DNA from: an uncultured Oscillospiraceae bacterium
Lineage (GTDB): Bacteria > Bacillota > Clostridia > Oscillospirales > Oscillospiraceae
Assembly: GCA_934623575.1 (NCBI GenBank)
Contig: CAKTVL010000014.1
Location: forward strand, 1-44,568
Direction: 5' to 3'
DNA length: 44,568 nt
Both the position numbers and the translations under genes were made by a program. The notes under the pieces were generated by a model, which ran no database searches, was not told the origin of the DNA, and was given only the letters and a program-made list of their open reading frames with translations. This document shows positions 7,784 through 15,950 of this stretch, piece after piece (within the stretch, counting starts at the first letter, position 1; each line of letters starts with the position of its first letter).

Positions 7784-8416
7784 TCAGTCATAGTCGGCCT
7801 CGCTGCCGTCCGGGTCATAGGGCGTCAGATGCGCGCGCCGCAGCTTTGCCTCCAGAATGTCATAGCAGGTGACGCCCTGATCCTCCGCAAAGCCCCACCT
7901 GCAGTACATCCTGCGGATCGCCGGGTGGTCGCCGGAGAGGTTCTTTTGCAGCCGCGCAAGCTGCCGCTCCGTTTTTACATCCAGAACACGATTACGGAGA
8001 TATCCGTACTGTGCCAGCAGGTCAAAGAGATCGCCCACCAGCATACGGAAGGCGCTGCCGGAAATGATGTAGGCGGGATCATTGCTGGAAGCTGCACGCT
8101 GCTTTTCTCTGATTTTTGCATCATGCTCTTTCAGTACGGCAGTCAGCGGCGTAAGCTCCGCCGCCTTCAGTTCGGCAAGATCATCCCGGTCCCCGAACGC
8201 CAGGTAGCGTCCGGGAATGAGCCAGTCGTCAAACTTTTTCTCCGCGATCTCGCCGTAGTGCTTTGACGTCTCGACCAGATTTGCCATGTCCTCCTCGTCC
8301 TTCACCTTCCCGGCGAGGAATGCGAGCTGATGCAGCAGACCGTAAAGATGCACCTCGTCACGGATATGCTTTTCGTAGGTTTTGCTGTCGATCACATATT
8401 TCATATCTTGTCCCAT
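7784..8416 (-). CDS. Conserved hypothetical ICE protein downstream of VirB4
   Basis: A 210-residue soluble, mainly helical and charged protein with no domain I can name. It begins seven bases after the VirB4 stop, so it belongs to the transfer operon; a second ATG four codons later (MKYVIDSK) has a somewhat better spaced ribosome binding site (GGAAAGG) and may be the true start. The C-terminus contains RRMYCRWGFAEDQGVTCYDILEAKLRR, split by two cysteines. Its place next to the VirB4 ATPase suggests an accessory role in the transfer machine (inference). The AT-rich cargo gene lies immediately downstream. Confidence 0.75.
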   Translation of the reverse strand: MGQDMKYVIDSKTYEKHIRDEVHLYGLLHQLAFLAGKVKDEEDMANLVETSKHYGEIAEKKFDDWLIPGRYLAFGDRDDLAELKAAELTPLTAVLKEHDAKIREKQRAASSNDPAYIISGSAFRMLVGDLFDLLAQYGYLRNRVLDVKTERQLARLQKNLSGDHPAIRRMYCRWGFAEDQGVTCYDILEAKLRRAHLTPYDPDGSEADYD

Positions 8417-8423
8417 CCTTTCC

Positions 8424-10841
8424 TTATCTGCTTTCCCCGTCGTGGGCGACCTCGCTGGGCTTGGTCGTGAGAAGTTTATACAGCTCTGTATCCTTCGGGA
8501 ACTCGTCCCGGAACGGAAGGATCACATTCTGGAAGAACAGAAGACCGCTGCCGGGGTCCGCGTTGGTCACATAGGCAAGCTGCTCGGCGGAAATGTTCAG
8601 CCGCTCCGTCATCAGCTTGCGGTCGCCAGCAGACAAGTTCAGCAGGTAGATGAAATCGCTGTTTTCCAGAATGTTTTCGATCTCCGGCGAGGAAAGTAGG
8701 TCTTTCGGGTTCTGCGTCGCCCCGGTCGGGACGCCGCCCCACTTTCTGAAACGCTTCCAGATCTCGGCGCTGTATGCCGCCGTCTGTTCCTCCTTCAAGA
8801 GCAAATGGAATTCGTCCACGAAATACCAGGTGGCCCGTCCAATGGAGCGGTTCACCGTGACGGTGTTCCACACCGCGTCCTGGACAATGAGCATCCCCGG
8901 CTTTTTCAGATTCTTGCCGAGGCCCTTGATATCGAAGCAGACAAGGCGGTTGCGGATATCCACGGTGGTACGGTGGTTGAAGAAGTTGAGCGAGCCGTTT
9001 ACATACAGGTCGAGCGCCTGAGCCACGCGCTCCGCCTCCGGGATGCCCTGCGCCATGAGCGCGTCCAGCAGATCGCCCAGCACGGGCATATTCTCCGGCC
9101 GCGGGTCCGCGAAGTACGGCTGGTAGATCATCTGCACGGCCCGGTCAATGACGGTTTTCTCGATAGCCTCCAGCCCCGTCTTGCTGCCCATGATAAGCTC
9201 GCAGAAAGACAGCACGAAATCACTTTTCAGCGCCAGCGGGTTTTCTTCCTCGCTGTAATTGAGGTTGATATCCAGGGGATTCACATAGTCGCGGCTGTTG
9301 GGGGAAAGCCGGATCACCTGACCGCCCAGCCGGTTCACCAGCGGGGAGTATTCATCCTCCGGGTCGCAGATGATGACGTTATCCTTCGTGGTCAGCATGA
9401 CATAGGTAATCTCCCGCTTGCAGCTCATGGACTTGCCGCTGCCCGGTGTGCCGAACACAAGGCCGTTGGGACAACGGGACTGCTTGCGGTCCAGCAGGAT
9501 CATGTTGTTGGAGAGAGCGTTGAGGCCGTAATACATGGCATTGCCGCCCATAAAAAGTTCCTGGGTGACGAAGGGGATAAATACCGCCAGCGCCGATGTG
9601 GTGAGGCTCCGTTCGATCTTGATACGGTTGAGGCCCAGCGGCAGCGAGGACATAAGCCCGTCCTCCTGCTGGAAGTCCAGCCGGGTCAGGATGCAGTTGT
9701 GCGTCTGGGCGACGCTGGCCGACTGCGAAACGGCAATCTCCAGCTTTTGTTTCGTGGGCGCCAGATGCAGCATGAGGAAGGTCATATTGAACATTCTCTC
9801 GTTGCGGCTCTGCAAATCCTGCAAGAGATTTTTCGCCGCGCCGCCGTAGGTGGAGAGGTCGGAGGGGAGAATATCCAGATCGTAGCCGCTGCGGGCGGCC
9901 TTCTTCTGCTCTTGGATCTTCATGGCGTCCAGATCGGTGATCTTGCGCTTGACCATCTTGATGGCCTCGTTCTGGTTGATGCCGCGGACGTGCATGGTGA
10001 CGAGAAGGTTTCCCTCCACATCCATGAAATCCGTGAGGATACGGTCCTGAATCTCCGGGGCCAATATCTGCAAAAAGGACACCGCGCCGTACATTTCGCC
10101 GATGCGGAAACGCCGCGTCTCGCCAAACTCGAAGGAAGAAGGCGCGATAAAGTCCTTGACGGACAGGCCGCTTGCCGGGAGCCAGTTCCATTCAAAGGCG
10201 AATTGTCCGCCCTCCGGATGGAGAAGGCCATGCAGCAGCGCCAGCCGCTCTTTGCCGTCCAGCACCCTTGCGCCCGCGCCCATGACCTTGAAGCGGTTCA
10301 GGGTGTCTGCCTCGATCCGGGAAAACCTTGCCCGCGCCGCCGGAAGATTTTCCGCCTCGATGGTCAGCGTGACATATTTGCGCTTTACAAAGCCGTTGTT
10401 GCCGCGCTCATACTGTATTTGCAGGATGCCGGACGCCTCCACGCGCATATCATCCAGCGCGTCGCCCTGGGCGTCCATGCCGAACAGGTTTCCGTTCTTG
10501 TCCTCATGGCGGCTGCTCAGGGTCATTTGCACGCCGATGGAGGGATCATAGCCGTTATAGAAATCGCAGAGGCGTTCAAAGATATCCCGCTGGTCGTCCG
10601 GCCCCGCCAGACGGTAGTTGACGTCCTCATAGGCTATGGTCTTGGAGAAAAGCCGGTCGTCCAGCCTGCACAGGCCGTCCGGGTACAGGTTCCGAAACGG
10701 GATGCTGTCCTGCACGGTATGGGGCTTGCCGTCGCCCTTCGCCTGCCGGATGATGGCTTCAATCTGTTTTCGCTCCGCCCGCGTGAGCTTACGCTTTGCG
10801 GCGGGCTGCGAGTTTTCCGGTTTTGCCGTTCTTTTCAGCAA
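8424..10841 (-). CDS. VirB4-family conjugation ATPase
   Basis: An 805-residue ATPase that powers assembly and substrate transfer in the type IV secretion channel, acting at the inner face of the membrane. The N-terminal half is the VirB4 CagE/TrbE-like region; the C-terminal motor has Walker A FGTPGSGKSMSC near residue 465, a Walker B-type VIICDPEDEYSPL soon after, and the FVDEFHLLL segment near residue 670 followed by GATQNPKDLL. The start is TTG at 10841, with AAGGAGG nine bases upstream, and lies inside the end of the PrgI gene (53-base overlap), so the two are coupled. The length is normal for the family. Confidence 0.93.
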   Translation of the reverse strand: MLKRTAKPENSQPAAKRKLTRAERKQIEAIIRQAKGDGKPHTVQDSIPFRNLYPDGLCRLDDRLFSKTIAYEDVNYRLAGPDDQRDIFERLCDFYNGYDPSIGVQMTLSSRHEDKNGNLFGMDAQGDALDDMRVEASGILQIQYERGNNGFVKRKYVTLTIEAENLPAARARFSRIEADTLNRFKVMGAGARVLDGKERLALLHGLLHPEGGQFAFEWNWLPASGLSVKDFIAPSSFEFGETRRFRIGEMYGAVSFLQILAPEIQDRILTDFMDVEGNLLVTMHVRGINQNEAIKMVKRKITDLDAMKIQEQKKAARSGYDLDILPSDLSTYGGAAKNLLQDLQSRNERMFNMTFLMLHLAPTKQKLEIAVSQSASVAQTHNCILTRLDFQQEDGLMSSLPLGLNRIKIERSLTTSALAVFIPFVTQELFMGGNAMYYGLNALSNNMILLDRKQSRCPNGLVFGTPGSGKSMSCKREITYVMLTTKDNVIICDPEDEYSPLVNRLGGQVIRLSPNSRDYVNPLDINLNYSEEENPLALKSDFVLSFCELIMGSKTGLEAIEKTVIDRAVQMIYQPYFADPRPENMPVLGDLLDALMAQGIPEAERVAQALDLYVNGSLNFFNHRTTVDIRNRLVCFDIKGLGKNLKKPGMLIVQDAVWNTVTVNRSIGRATWYFVDEFHLLLKEEQTAAYSAEIWKRFRKWGGVPTGATQNPKDLLSSPEIENILENSDFIYLLNLSAGDRKLMTERLNISAEQLAYVTNADPGSGLLFFQNVILPFRDEFPKDTELYKLLTTKPSEVAHDGESR

Positions 10842-11193
10842 TCGCCCGTACCTCCTTTTCCAGTTTTGCCTGCCGCACCAGGGCGGAATAGGCGTTGTTG
10901 GTCTGATAGATGCGCCGCTTCGGACGGATGAACTTGCATTGGATCAGGTGCCCCAGGATCACTTCCAGCGTTTGTCCATTTTTCTCATAGAGGGCAAACA
11001 GGAAGAACGGGAGCATGACAAGGATCATGCACAGCGCCGCCGAGGTCGTACCCATGCTGCCCTTGCTCAAAAAGAAAAGCGGCACTCCCACAAGCGCCGC
11101 CGATCCGAAACACACAAGCTGCCGCTTCGTCAGGCCGAACAGCATCTTGCTTTTGATTTTTGTCAGGTCCTTCGGGACCGTTACGTATGCCAA
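10789..11193 (-). CDS. PrgI family membrane protein
   Basis: A 134-residue PrgI/VirB3-like component of Gram-positive type IV secretion. It has two adjacent transmembrane helices (about residues 20-40 and 45-65, LVCFGSAALVGVPLFFL and ALCMILVMLPFFLFAL) and a basic C-terminal tail that reaches into the VirB4 start. The start is TTG at 11193 (MAYVTVPKDLTKIK), eight bases after AAGGAGG; the frame is open further upstream to 11289, but those residues overlap the 3' end of the TrbL-like gene and are not plausible. It lies between the TrbL-like and VirB4 genes, the standard position. Confidence 0.88.
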   Translation of the reverse strand: MAYVTVPKDLTKIKSKMLFGLTKRQLVCFGSAALVGVPLFFLSKGSMGTTSAALCMILVMLPFFLFALYEKNGQTLEVILGHLIQCKFIRPKRRIYQTNNAYSALVRQAKLEKEVRAIAEKNGKTGKLAARRKA

Positions 11194-11207
11194 AATTGAT
11201 ACCTCCT

Positions 11208-12071
11208 TTAATGCGCTCCGAACAGGCTTTTTGCAAGGCTGCCGGTTTTGAACAGCGTGTAGCACAGCAGCACCGTGTAGCCCATGCACTCCCAGATCGC
11301 CACGGTAATATCATCCCCCACGGCGATATTCTGTACCAGCACCGCATAGATGCCGACACAGACCATAATAAGAAATGCCTGAAAGCCCAGCGCCAGCAGG
11401 GACTTCAAGTAGTTCTGCCCCGTATGGCCCCATTCCCGGTTGACCATCGTGGCAAACGGGATCGGCCCCACGGATACGGTCAAATACACCTCGATCATTC
11501 TTCCGTAGATCACAAGGAAAATGGCAATGGTGAGGATATGCGAACAGAGGCCCACAAAGACGCTCTGAAACCACAGGCCCAGCAAAGAACCGATGCTCCA
11601 GTCCGCCAGCGTTGTTTCCAGATCACCCACAACGCCGGAAATGTCGATCCCAGCATCGGAGATGATGACGCCTGCGCTCTGATCGACCACGCTCTGCGCC
11701 ACGTCGAACACCGCCATAACGATATTCCAGGTGTTCGTGACGATCAGCACCGCGCAGAAGGTCTTGAAAATCCACTTCCAGAAAAGCCAGGTGTCAAAAT
11801 CATGGAGATTATTTTTTTCGACGATCAACTGGATCAGCTCATAGCACATGACGAAGGTGAGGATGATGCCTGCAATGGGGACAATGACCGTTTCGGACAG
11901 GCTGCGGATCATGTTGAAGATACCGCCGTTCCAGCCGGAGGGCGTCATGCCGACCTCGCCTGCGATCTCGGCCACCTTCGTATTCACGGTATCAAAGGTC
12001 CCGGAAAGGTTTGAGATGATGCCGTCGATCAGCACCTCCTTGAACCATTCCTGGATCGTGTCGATTATCAC
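11208..12071 (-). CDS. VirB6/TrbL-like polytopic channel protein
   Basis: A 287-residue multi-pass membrane protein (about six hydrophobic helices) placed like the VirB6/TrbL channel subunit in Tn1549-type operons. An amphipathic N-terminus (IQEWFKEVLIDGIISNL) is followed by helices around residues 60-85, 100-125, 170-190, 195-215, 235-255 and 260-280. The GTG start at 12071 follows AAGGAGG by nine bases. The region between it and Maff2 contains a strong stem-loop that may set the ratio of the two products. Confidence 0.85.
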   Translation of the reverse strand: MIIDTIQEWFKEVLIDGIISNLSGTFDTVNTKVAEIAGEVGMTPSGWNGGIFNMIRSLSETVIVPIAGIILTFVMCYELIQLIVEKNNLHDFDTWLFWKWIFKTFCAVLIVTNTWNIVMAVFDVAQSVVDQSAGVIISDAGIDISGVVGDLETTLADWSIGSLLGLWFQSVFVGLCSHILTIAIFLVIYGRMIEVYLTVSVGPIPFATMVNREWGHTGQNYLKSLLALGFQAFLIMVCVGIYAVLVQNIAVGDDITVAIWECMGYTVLLCYTLFKTGSLAKSLFGAH

Positions 12072-12088
12072 GGGAGATCACCTCCTTG

Positions 12089-12122
12089 GAGGCAGCTCCC
12101 GCCGTGAAACGGGAGCCGCCTC
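12089..12122 (-). promoter_or_regulatory. Intercistronic stem-loop between Maff2 and the TrbL-like gene
   Basis: A 13-bp inverted repeat (12089-12101 with 12110-12122, one G-U pair in the RNA) with an 8-base loop ends just before the Shine-Dalgarno of the TrbL-like gene. There is no U-tract, so it is more likely an mRNA stability or processing element than a terminator. Confidence 0.55.
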
Positions 12123-12139
12123 TGAGATTTTGATAGGGC

Positions 12140-12355
12140 TCAGCCCAGCAGACCGGACAGCAGGGGGATCAGGGTCACGCCGATCAGCGCCACACCGCCG
12201 CCCGCGACGAGCTGCTTGACACCCTGGCTTTTGGCCGCAGGGTTGTCCTGGCCGTAACCTTCCAGAAGGTTGATGCCGCCCCACACGCACAGGCCGCCGC
12301 CCAGGGCGATCACGAGAGTCTGCAATACGTCAATAGCACTGTTGAAGAAATCCAT
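12140..12355 (-). CDS. Maff2 family small membrane protein
   Basis: A 71-residue hydrophobic protein of the Maff2 family, present in nearly all Tn1549-like elements and compared by position with VirB2-like pilin subunits (inference). Two transmembrane helices (about residues 8-30 and 48-68) flank a polar loop GYGQDNPAAKSQGVKQ. The start lies three bases after the VirD4 stop, with AAAGGAA upstream. It precedes the TrbL-like gene. Confidence 0.9.
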   Translation of the reverse strand: MDFFNSAIDVLQTLVIALGGGLCVWGGINLLEGYGQDNPAAKSQGVKQLVAGGGVALIGVTLIPLLSGLLG

Positions 12356-12358
12356 AAA

Positions 12359-14227
12359 TCATTTTTCCTTTCGTTTTGTAGAATTGTTGTTGTCGGGTTC
12401 CAGATCGGATGCGTTCAATTCGTACATATCGAAAGGCTCGTCCGGCTTCACAATGGCCGGTCTGCGTTTCATGTACCGTTCTACGTCAAAGACGTTTCTC
12501 TTGTCGGCGTCGGACAGATATTGGTAGCGGGGATGCTTCGTGATATCAAACTTATCGCTGAAAAACGGACGCACGCCCCGAAGCTGCAAAATACACTTGC
12601 CGCCGTCCATGACAGCAATTTCGTCCTGGGTCATCAACTCCTTTCCTAATTTCTGATAACTGAGGCCGTGAGAGGTCTGCGCGCCGCGATTTTCGGACTG
12701 GCTCAGGCTGTCGATGGTCTCCTTGCCCAGCAGCTCCGAAATCTCTTTCAACGTCCCTTTCTCCTTGCCTCCCAAAAACAAGGTGCTGTCACAGTTGCCG
12801 ACGATGGTATCTGCCGCGTCCTTGTAGATGGTCTTTAACTGGCTTTGCGACTGCAGAATAATAGAAGCCGATATCTCACGGCTTCGTATGGTCGCGATCA
12901 ACTTATCAAAGTTCGGTATCTGACCGATGTTGGCAAACTCGTCCAGGAGGCACCGCACGTGGACAGGCAGCCGCCCGTTATAGAAATCGTCCGCCTTGTC
13001 GCAGAGCAGGTTGAAAAGCTGGCTCTGCAGCATGGCAATGACGAAATTGAAGGTGGTATCGGTATCGCTCATAATGAGGAACAGCGCCGTTTTCCGGTCA
13101 CCCATTGTGTCCAGCTCCAATTCATCCTCCGTCATAATGTCCCGAAGCTCCTTGATATCGAAGGGGGCGAGGCGGGCGCCGCAGCTCACCAAAATGCTTT
13201 TGAGTGTCTTGCCCGCCGCCATTTTGAATTTGACATACTGCTTGACGGCGAAGTGCTCCGGCTGCTTTTTTGCCAAATCGTCAAAGAGGATATCTACGGG
13301 ACTTTTATAGGTCTCGTCGTCCTCTCTGGCTTCGCAGGCGTTTAGCAGGTACAGAAGCGTGATGAAGTTCCGTTCCTCTGGCTCTGCCTCATACCAGATG
13401 TAGCCGATCAGGGCGCAGTATAAAAGCCGCTCGGCTTTGACCCAAAAATCTTCGGAGGATTTTTCGCCGTCGCCCTTCGTATTGGCAATGATGACATTGA
13501 CCAGTTTGAGGATATCCTTCTCGGAGCGCACATAGGCCAGCGGGTTATATTTCATACTCTTGGAAAAGTTGATGGTGTTCAGGACTTTGATACGGTAGGG
13601 CTCATAGATGACCTTGCCGCGACTGTCCCGCACCGGCTTTCCGTTCTCGTCCAGCTTCGGTGCGCCGTGCAGGAGCATTTTTCCTGTTTCCGTCAAAAGT
13701 TGCCCTTTTGGATCGGTGATGACATAGGAGCTGTGCATCTGCATGATGGACGGTTTGACAAAGAACCGCGTCTTGCCGCTGCCGGAGCCGCCGATGACGA
13801 GAATATTTTTGTTTCTCGCATACTTTGGCTGCTTCGGGCGGCTGGTCATGGTGAGGCTTTCTGTCCTGGTCAGGGGGATGTTCCAATCGGGAACGGGGTC
13901 TATGTAGGGCGCAATATCCGCCGCCGTACCCCAGCGGGCAGAGCCGTATTCGATACCCTTGCGGTACTTCTTCGCGTTCTTGCTCTTGACATATACCGCC
14001 AGCCGGACGAGAACCGCACCGAGGATGCCGACGCAGATATCCAGCACATGAAGGCTGGGCGCAGAGCTGGCGAAGGCCGTCTGAAAGCCCTGTCCGATAT
14101 GCAGCAACTTTTCCGAGACGTCAGGCCCCGGCGCCAGCCGCACCGCCTCGCAGAGCTTATCAAAGAGATACACGAAGAACAGATACGGCAGATTCGGCAG
14201 AAGATATTTTTGGAGTTTATCCTTCAT
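12359..14227 (-). CDS. VirD4-like type IV coupling protein
   Basis: A 622-residue VirD4/TraG ATPase that docks the relaxase-DNA complex onto the channel. Two N-terminal membrane helices (about residues 8-28 and 60-80) are followed by Walker A VIGGSGSGKTRFFVKPS near residue 145 and the Walker B region LLDEFANIGQIPNFDKL near 425, then SIILQSQSQLKTIY, all classical for the family. The ATG at 14227 overlaps the last codons of the PcfB gene. It is followed immediately by Maff2. Confidence 0.95.
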   Translation of the reverse strand: MKDKLQKYLLPNLPYLFFVYLFDKLCEAVRLAPGPDVSEKLLHIGQGFQTAFASSAPSLHVLDICVGILGAVLVRLAVYVKSKNAKKYRKGIEYGSARWGTAADIAPYIDPVPDWNIPLTRTESLTMTSRPKQPKYARNKNILVIGGSGSGKTRFFVKPSIMQMHSSYVITDPKGQLLTETGKMLLHGAPKLDENGKPVRDSRGKVIYEPYRIKVLNTINFSKSMKYNPLAYVRSEKDILKLVNVIIANTKGDGEKSSEDFWVKAERLLYCALIGYIWYEAEPEERNFITLLYLLNACEAREDDETYKSPVDILFDDLAKKQPEHFAVKQYVKFKMAAGKTLKSILVSCGARLAPFDIKELRDIMTEDELELDTMGDRKTALFLIMSDTDTTFNFVIAMLQSQLFNLLCDKADDFYNGRLPVHVRCLLDEFANIGQIPNFDKLIATIRSREISASIILQSQSQLKTIYKDAADTIVGNCDSTLFLGGKEKGTLKEISELLGKETIDSLSQSENRGAQTSHGLSYQKLGKELMTQDEIAVMDGGKCILQLRGVRPFFSDKFDITKHPRYQYLSDADKRNVFDVERYMKRRPAIVKPDEPFDMYELNASDLEPDNNNSTKRKEK

Positions 14228-14715
14228 CGCTCCACACTCCGTTCTCTGGTCTTGACCTTCTCACCGCGCTCCTGCTCCTTGTGCTGCGTTTTGGACTGCT
14301 CCTGCGCCTTTTCCAGCTTGCGCCGGATGGAAGGGGGGCTCTCGCGGCTCATATTTTTAGCGGAAAACTCCCGGAAGGCCGCTGTAATCACATCGGCGTC
14401 CCGGCCCTTGAAGAATACCAGGTATCGGGTATGCTCGCCGGAGGTGTCCTTCTTCAAAGCAAAATCCAGGCCGTACTTCTTCGCCGTGGAAGAAAAGGCC
14501 CGGATATTCTGATCCGTGATCTCAATGTTGGAAACGCCGGTGTTGTGCTTCATAAGCTGCCGGAGCGTCTGCTTGCCGTGCCGGAGCTGCGGATTTTTCT
14601 TGTGCTTCTCCATATCCGCCAGCACCTTCTTCATGGCCTGCTGCAAGAGTTGAGCGGTCATTTTGCTGGCCTCCACACAAAGCGCAAGGGTTTTCTGCGT
14701 GATTTCTTCCTGCAA
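14224..14715 (-). CDS. PcfB family (DUF3801) accessory protein
   Basis: A 163-residue soluble protein of the PcfB family, a relaxosome accessory factor; in pCF10-type systems PcfB works with the coupling protein. It starts MQEEITQKTLALCVEASKM, continues with a helical region, contains the conserved DFALKKDT ... YLVFFKGRDADVITAAF core (about residues 80-120) and ends in a highly charged tail. I choose TTG at 14715 because GGAGG lies eight bases upstream; a GTG at 14724 overlaps that Shine-Dalgarno. It sits between DUF6017 and VirD4. Confidence 0.88.
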   Translation of the reverse strand: MQEEITQKTLALCVEASKMTAQLLQQAMKKVLADMEKHKKNPQLRHGKQTLRQLMKHNTGVSNIEITDQNIRAFSSTAKKYGLDFALKKDTSGEHTRYLVFFKGRDADVITAAFREFSAKNMSRESPPSIRRKLEKAQEQSKTQHKEQERGEKVKTRERSVER

Positions 14716-14720
14716 GGCGT

Positions 14721-15599
14721 TCACCTCCGATCTCCGCTGCCGTACAGGTCATGGCTGACAAGGGATGTGTAATAGCTGTCCATCGTGACCGGGGCGTTAT
14801 ACAGCGCCGCCAGCAGATATTTCTTGATGTTGCGGACATAGGTGGTGTTCTCCCGCATCCGGTCAAGGACATACTCGATGTGCGAGGCGTTCAGCTTCAG
14901 GAACCGTGACCGGACGACCTCAGCCGGGTAGTCGTCCCCGGCGACACGGATCATCTCCCGGTTGGAGCAGACGGTATCCACCATGAGCTCCACCAGCTCG
15001 TCCAGCCGGTCTTTATCCAACTGCACGTTCTGCGAAAGAACGTCATATTCGATGTTCTCCAAGATCAATGCCCGATAGCTTTCCCGCTTTCGCATCCCGT
15101 CCTGCCCGCTCCGCTCCCTGGGGACTGGGGGACTTGATAGGATAGGACTTGATTCTTGCGTAATTGATAAATCTGTCTTTGATGGATAGTTACTTGATTC
15201 TTCTTTATTTAATTGGGCGGGGTTCTCCTGAATTGGAGCGTCCAACATTGGATTTGCCTGTACGGGATTTTCCCGTATAGGTTTTTCCTGTGTAGGTGAT
15301 GGCGTTTTAGGCTGTTCCAGAATAGTGTATTCGATAGAGCCGAGCTGCCCGTTTGCGCCACGGACACGCGCACGGATCAGATAGCCGTGCGCCTCCAGCT
15401 CCCGGATGCCACCACTGATGCTGTCAATTCCATCCTTGCAGATACGGGCAAGACCCTTCATGGTGTAGTCCCAATTCTCCGGCAGAGACAACATGAGAGA
15501 TAAAAGCCCTTTCGCTTTCAGCGACAGCGACATATCCCGCAGATGATAGTTTGACATGACCGTGTAATCCCTGGTCTTTTCGATACGGAATACAGCCAT
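14721..15599 (-). CDS. DUF6017 / RepA-like winged-helix protein
   Basis: A 292-residue protein resembling the replication-initiator-like first gene of Tn1549 transfer operons. The N-terminal winged helix (MAVFRIEKTRDYTVMSNYHLRD ... SLKAKGLLSLMLSLPENWDYT) is followed by a low-complexity linker with repeated ENP/ANP units (about residues 105-135) and a C-terminal DUF6017 domain ending in YIKKYL-like NIKKYLLAALYNAP. The ATG at 15599 has AAGGAGG seven bases upstream. The frame continues upstream to an ATG at 15695 through a structured leader, which I consider untranslated or a leader reading. It probably opens the operon that runs through to topB. Confidence 0.85.
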   Translation of the reverse strand: MAVFRIEKTRDYTVMSNYHLRDMSLSLKAKGLLSLMLSLPENWDYTMKGLARICKDGIDSISGGIRELEAHGYLIRARVRGANGQLGSIEYTILEQPKTPSPTQEKPIRENPVQANPMLDAPIQENPAQLNKEESSNYPSKTDLSITQESSPILSSPPVPRERSGQDGMRKRESYRALILENIEYDVLSQNVQLDKDRLDELVELMVDTVCSNREMIRVAGDDYPAEVVRSRFLKLNASHIEYVLDRMRENTTYVRNIKKYLLAALYNAPVTMDSYYTSLVSHDLYGSGDRR

Positions 15600-15644
15600 C
15601 TTCGCACCTCCTTCCTCTGAAAATGAAAAGTGTTGATTTCGATG

Positions 15645-15739
15645 AAAAAAGCCTCCGGTTTGCCTCTCGGATGTGATCCATAGGAAAACATCCATGCCCG
15701 CCTGCTTGCGGCGGTCAGAGAGGAAAAAACAGAGGCTTT
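15645..15739 (-). ncRNA. Branched structured leader of the transfer operon
   Basis: Read on the minus strand, an outer stem (15730-15738 with 15649-15657) encloses a second stem (CCTCTC/GAGAGG) that holds two hairpins, CCGCC/GGCGG and GGATGT/ACATCC. The outer stem is followed directly by six U residues. The layout is that of a conditional terminator or attenuator 45 bases before the DUF6017 ribosome binding site. I do not recognise a known RNA family. Confidence 0.6.
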
Positions 15740-15774
15740 CGCACCCTAATCACAACACTTGAATTTAGGTATAG

Positions 15775-15806
15775 AAAAAGGGCGGCTGTCTTAAAAACAG
15801 TCGCCC
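15775..15806 (-). terminator. Insulating terminator at the element end
   Basis: A 10-bp stem (15780-15789 with 15797-15806, one G-U pair) is followed on the minus strand by TTTTTC. It would stop transcripts coming from miaB before they enter the element. Confidence 0.75.
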
Positions 15807-15894
15807 GAAAAGGGGATATATACAAGTTATTTGCTACTCGTCCGCCTTGAAAACCGTTGATATTACTGGCTTTTTCAAAAAGTTCTGTATCACC

Positions 15895-15950
15895 ACTCGC
15901 ACCAAAAAGAACCACCATCCTACCGGATGGTGGTTCTTTTTGGTGCGAGT
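15895..15950. repeat. Perfect 26-bp inverted repeat at the ICE/miaB junction
   Basis: Arms 15895-15920 and 15925-15950 are exact reverse complements around a TACC loop. The inner 17 bp look like a bidirectional terminator (A-tract and T-tract on either side of a GC stem) that would serve miaB. The outer nine bases, ACTCGCACC/GGTGCGAGT, extend the symmetry beyond what a terminator needs. Confidence 0.85.

Larger units (their letters stand above)
1..15850. mobile_element. Integrative conjugative element, Tn1549/CTn type (partial)
   Basis: A nearly continuous minus-strand block encodes a type IV secretion and DNA-processing module typical of Tn1549-like elements: DUF6017, PcfB, VirD4, Maff2, TrbL-like, PrgI, VirB4, NlpC/P60, DUF4315, DUF4366 and TopB. 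The order and the families match that class. Relaxase, integrase and excisionase are absent, so the element continues left of the window. The right limit lies between the DUF6017 leader (15740) and the miaB stop (15961); I set it at about 15850 and could not identify att repeats because the other end is not visible. Base composition is visibly less GC-rich than the flanking chromosome, and two AT-rich cargo genes lie inside. Confidence 0.9.

Noticed and set aside
8805..10931. Plus-strand frame of 708 codons opposite VirB4
   Set aside because: It lies exactly antisense to the VirB4 gene, has no ribosome binding site or domains, and reflects codon bias.
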